From an uncultured Bacilli bacterium (GTDB lineage: Bacteria; Bacillota_I; Bacilli_A; RF39; UBA660), in NCBI GenBank assembly GCA_947630515.1, contig CANRHY010000008.1:1-16467 (forward strand): a DNA stretch of 16,467 nucleotides, written 5' to 3'. Positions 14,837 through 16,467 of this stretch are shown here, piece by piece. Within the stretch, counting starts at the first letter, position 1; every line of letters begins with the position of its first letter. Below the pieces are notes generated by a model that searched no databases, was not told where the DNA came from, and worked only from the letters and a program-made list of their open reading frames with translations. Both the position numbers and the translations under genes were made by a program.

Positions 14837-16467
14837 CTAATTATTAGCTAAAGCACAACCTTCACTTATTGTTTGAACCACGAAAGGATCGTCTGTGGTT
14901 CCAGTCGAATCAGAAAGCAGAACGCAAGATTTCAGAGAAACTACCGGACGCACGGCGCTAGCGTTGTGGACGGGGTTGCTGCCCAAGTAGCCAGGGCTGC
15001 TAGAGCCGCGCACGTAGAACACGAGCGCCCAGCCATCGATGTCGGCGTAACACGGACTCATTGTCCACCACCAGTTCGTTCCGGTTGCGGATTTAGTGCC
15101 ATCGGCATTGTTGTAATAATATGCATATGGTGAAGATAGCGATGTACCATATTTTCCTCCTGCATATACTATCTCATCTGCTGTTATCAAGCCTATTGGA
15201 TTTGTTAATTTAGCATTATCATTTACTCCACTAAATTTATCTTCCTCTGCCTGTGTTCCATCATACAGCCCTTCATAAGTATTAGAACTACTTACCTTTA
15301 CCCCACATTTATAACTTGGTCTCTTATTACTTTTTAGTCTCTCATATGCTGCATAGTACATTGTACTTGTAGCATTATATGAGCTTGTTCCCCTATCATT
15401 ACAATATACTGCAGTTTTACTTATATATGAGTCATATGTAGGTTTTATATTCGTATTATACCAACCATTTAGTGTTACACTACTTCCTGTTTCATTTGTA
15501 TCTCCATCTGGTCCTAATATTGGTGAATTTTCTGTGTTTTGTCTATTATTACTTAGAGAACTTGCACTTCCATATTTGAAGCCTACATATCTTGTATTAT
15601 TATATGTTCCATTATATGTTCTTGTACTTCCTATATATTGATTTGTACTATTTCCTTTATCAGCCTCTGGTCCTCCATATAGTAATCTCAAACTTCCATC
15701 TTCATTTGTTCTGATTATTCTCCAGTAGAACCCTGCAAATGATACCCAGTTATTTTGTACACTTCCTGTATAATAATATACATTTTTCTTTAAAGGAGTT
15801 GCTGCTCCTGTTATACTACTTTCTATAAAGTCTCCATCTTCATAATATACTCCTGGGTCTGTATGAGTGCTATCAAAGTCATTTCTTTGTGTTTCTGCTG
15901 TTTCTGAATATTGTTTTTTCATTTTTTCTGAAAAATTTGATACTAATATAGGTTCTTTTTTCTCTCCCTTTGTTATATTTAGTTTTCCGCTAAAGTGTTT
16001 TTCCATGTCATCACTTTGGTCATTTACTGGGTCTTCAAAATATTTAAATTCTATTGTATATGTATGTGTTACTCCATCATTTATTTCTATTCCCTCGGCT
16101 AATGTTATATTTTCTTCACCAGTACCTTTTGGTACTGGTTCATAATCTTCCATATCATAGCCATCACTACTATTTATTTTATATTTTAAATTATCTGTTA
16201 CAAAATCATTATACAAGTTTTCTATTATTATATTATAGTAATATATATCTTTACTTTCATTTTTTACTGTAAATTCTTTACTATAACTCCAGTTTAAATC
16301 TATATTATTTGCTTCTATTTCTTGTGTATCTGTAAATATTATAGATAACTCTCCTACTTTTAAACTTATCCTTTTTCCTTCTCCTGTTATCTTAGCTATA
16401 AAGTAACTTGTACTTACTCCTATTATTAATACTAATATACTTACTATACTTATTATTATATATCTTT
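14837..16467 (-). CDS. Anchored surface protein with C-type-lectin-like variable C-terminus; probable DGR target, N-terminus cut by window edge
   Basis: The frame stays open from the TAG at 14837 to the right edge (at least 542 residues); the TTG at 16216 is not a start, and the real one lies outside the window. At the visible N-terminus is a TM segment (YIIISIVSILVLIIGVSTSY), then a strand-rich region about 30-170 (LKVGELSIIFTD, YYYNIIIENLYNDF) reminiscent of TasA/camelysin-type beta domains. A domain with NNWVSFAGFYWRIIRTNEDG and RLLYGG follows, then long S/T/N/Y-rich parts. The C-terminus has NWWWTMSP, a variable stretch, and AVRPVVSLKS, the layout of DUF6273/formylglycine-enzyme-like (C-type-lectin fold) domains used as DGR targets. 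The last ~240 bases are far richer in GC than the rest of the gene. Probably exported and displayed for ligand binding (inference). Confidence 0.8.
   Translation of the reverse strand, partial: RYIIISIVSILVLIIGVSTSYFIAKITGEGKRISLKVGELSIIFTDTQEIEANNIDLNWSYSKEFTVKNESKDIYYYNIIIENLYNDFVTDNLKYKINSSDGYDMEDYEPVPKGTGEENITLAEGIEINDGVTHTYTIEFKYFEDPVNDQSDDMEKHFSGKLNITKGEKKEPILVSNFSEKMKKQYSETAETQRNDFDSTHTDPGVYYEDGDFIESSITGAATPLKKNVYYYTGSVQNNWVSFAGFYWRIIRTNEDGSLRLLYGGPEADKGNSTNQYIGSTRTYNGTYNNTRYVGFKYGSASSLSNNRQNTENSPILGPDGDTNETGSSVTLNGWYNTNIKPTYDSYISKTAVYCNDRGTSSYNATSTMYYAAYERLKSNKRPSYKCGVKVSSSNTYEGLYDGTQAEEDKFSGVNDNAKLTNPIGLITADEIVYAGGKYGTSLSSPYAYYYNNADGTKSATGTNWWWTMSPCYADIDGWALVFYVRGSSSPGYLGSNPVHNASAVRPVVSLKSCVLLSDSTGTTDDPFVVQTISEGCALANN
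14875..14901 (-). repeat. Hairpin just downstream of the variable region
   Basis: GAACCAC (14875-14881) and GTGGTTC (14895-14901) are perfect inverted copies with a 13-base loop, near the 3' end of the coding sequence and about 50 bases past the variable core. Hairpins in this position help target recognition in the Bordetella phage BPP-1 element; the loop here is longer than in that case. Confidence 0.55.
14882..15120 (-). other. Probable DGR variable region and its imported GC-rich cassette
   Basis: Within the surface-protein gene, GC rises abruptly here. By my count the 102-base core 14948-15049 is 66% GC with only 15 adenines on the coding strand, and 23 of its 34 codons end in C while none ends in A. 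Elsewhere in the gene A- and T-ending codons dominate. NNC codons are what adenine-directed mutagenesis of AAC codons produces. The core lies between WWWTMSP and VRPVVSL, the usual place of variable residues in this fold. Codons that should be constant on both sides are also GC-styled, so the template itself probably has a foreign origin. No template repeat or reverse transcriptase is in the window. Confidence 0.7.

Noticed and set aside
14873..15133. An 86-codon open frame on the plus strand within the GC-rich cassette
   Set aside because: It lies antisense to the variable region, has no ribosome site, and gives a biased Arg/Ala/His-rich product. It is open only because the cassette is GC-rich and stop-poor.
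14837..16216. Surface protein starting at TTG 16216
   Set aside because: The same frame continues upstream for 83 more codons to the window edge, with a plausible TM segment. There is no ribosome site before this TTG.
1..16467. Integrated phage or transposon accounting for the island
   Set aside because: No integrase, transposase, structural phage gene, tRNA target or flanking direct repeats could be found. DinD and the small proteins alone are not enough.
1..16467. Reverse transcriptase or template repeat of the DGR inside the window
   Set aside because: No frame shows the reverse transcriptase catalytic motif in context, and no second GC-rich segment resembling the variable region exists here.
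1..16467. Alternative genetic code (UGA as Trp), suggested by absence of TGA stops
   Set aside because: About 20 genes all end in TAA or TAG, but Trp is encoded by TGG throughout and frames are complete without reading TGA. In such AT-rich DNA this absence is weak evidence.

Overview
The window is very AT-rich and dense, with short intergenic gaps and AGGTGA/GGAGG-type ribosome binding sites. Promoters are sigma-A-like, and every complete gene ends in TAA or TAG. Protein content (fused ABC exporter, LysM protein, membrane-tethered thioredoxins, PMCA-type Ca2+ ATPase, DinD, a WWW...SP / VRPVVSL surface protein) suggests a chromosome of a low-GC Firmicute, most likely an uncultured gut Bacilli/Mollicutes-related lineage. 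TGG is used for Trp, so the standard code fits. No rRNA, tRNA, CRISPR array, transposase or integrase is visible.

Left part (1-7304, all minus strand): an ASCH-domain protein (cut by the left edge) follows a fused ATPase-permease ABC transporter. That gene is broken inside the ATPase domain by an out-of-frame deletion that removes the Q-loop region. Upstream come a polytopic membrane protein with a folded extracytoplasmic half, a double-LysM protein without signal peptide, a membrane-anchored tyrosine-rich protein, two adjacent membrane-tethered thioredoxin-like proteins (CGNC and CPHC) and a small four-TM protein. These look like cell-envelope maintenance and redox genes.

Middle part (7404-11383): a ferritin-like four-helix protein, a 48-residue orphan RelB/DinJ-like antitoxin, and then an accessory island built on one divergent promoter pair. 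To the left, three tandem overlapping paralogues encode two-TM proteins of about 120 residues. To the right, one tightly packed operon encodes a gluzincin-type metallopeptidase (HEITH), three near-identical small acidic proteins starting MAYRYRYF, and a protein starting MGFFSWF. An 18-bp perfect hairpin ends that operon. A five-codon remnant of a second MGFFSWF gene shows that the array grew by unit duplication. I do not recognise this combination as a described system.

Right part (11386-16467): a full-length Ca2+-ATPase on the minus strand, a DinD homologue on the plus strand behind a consensus promoter, and a large N-terminally anchored surface protein on the minus strand that runs off the right edge. 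The last ~240 coding bases of that surface gene jump from roughly 25-30% to about 60% GC. A 102-base core contains 23 NNC codons out of 34, sits between a WWW motif and a VRPVVSL motif, and is followed by a small hairpin. This is the signature of the variable region of a diversity-generating retroelement (DGR) target; neither a reverse transcriptase nor a template repeat is in the window, so the element would have to act from elsewhere.
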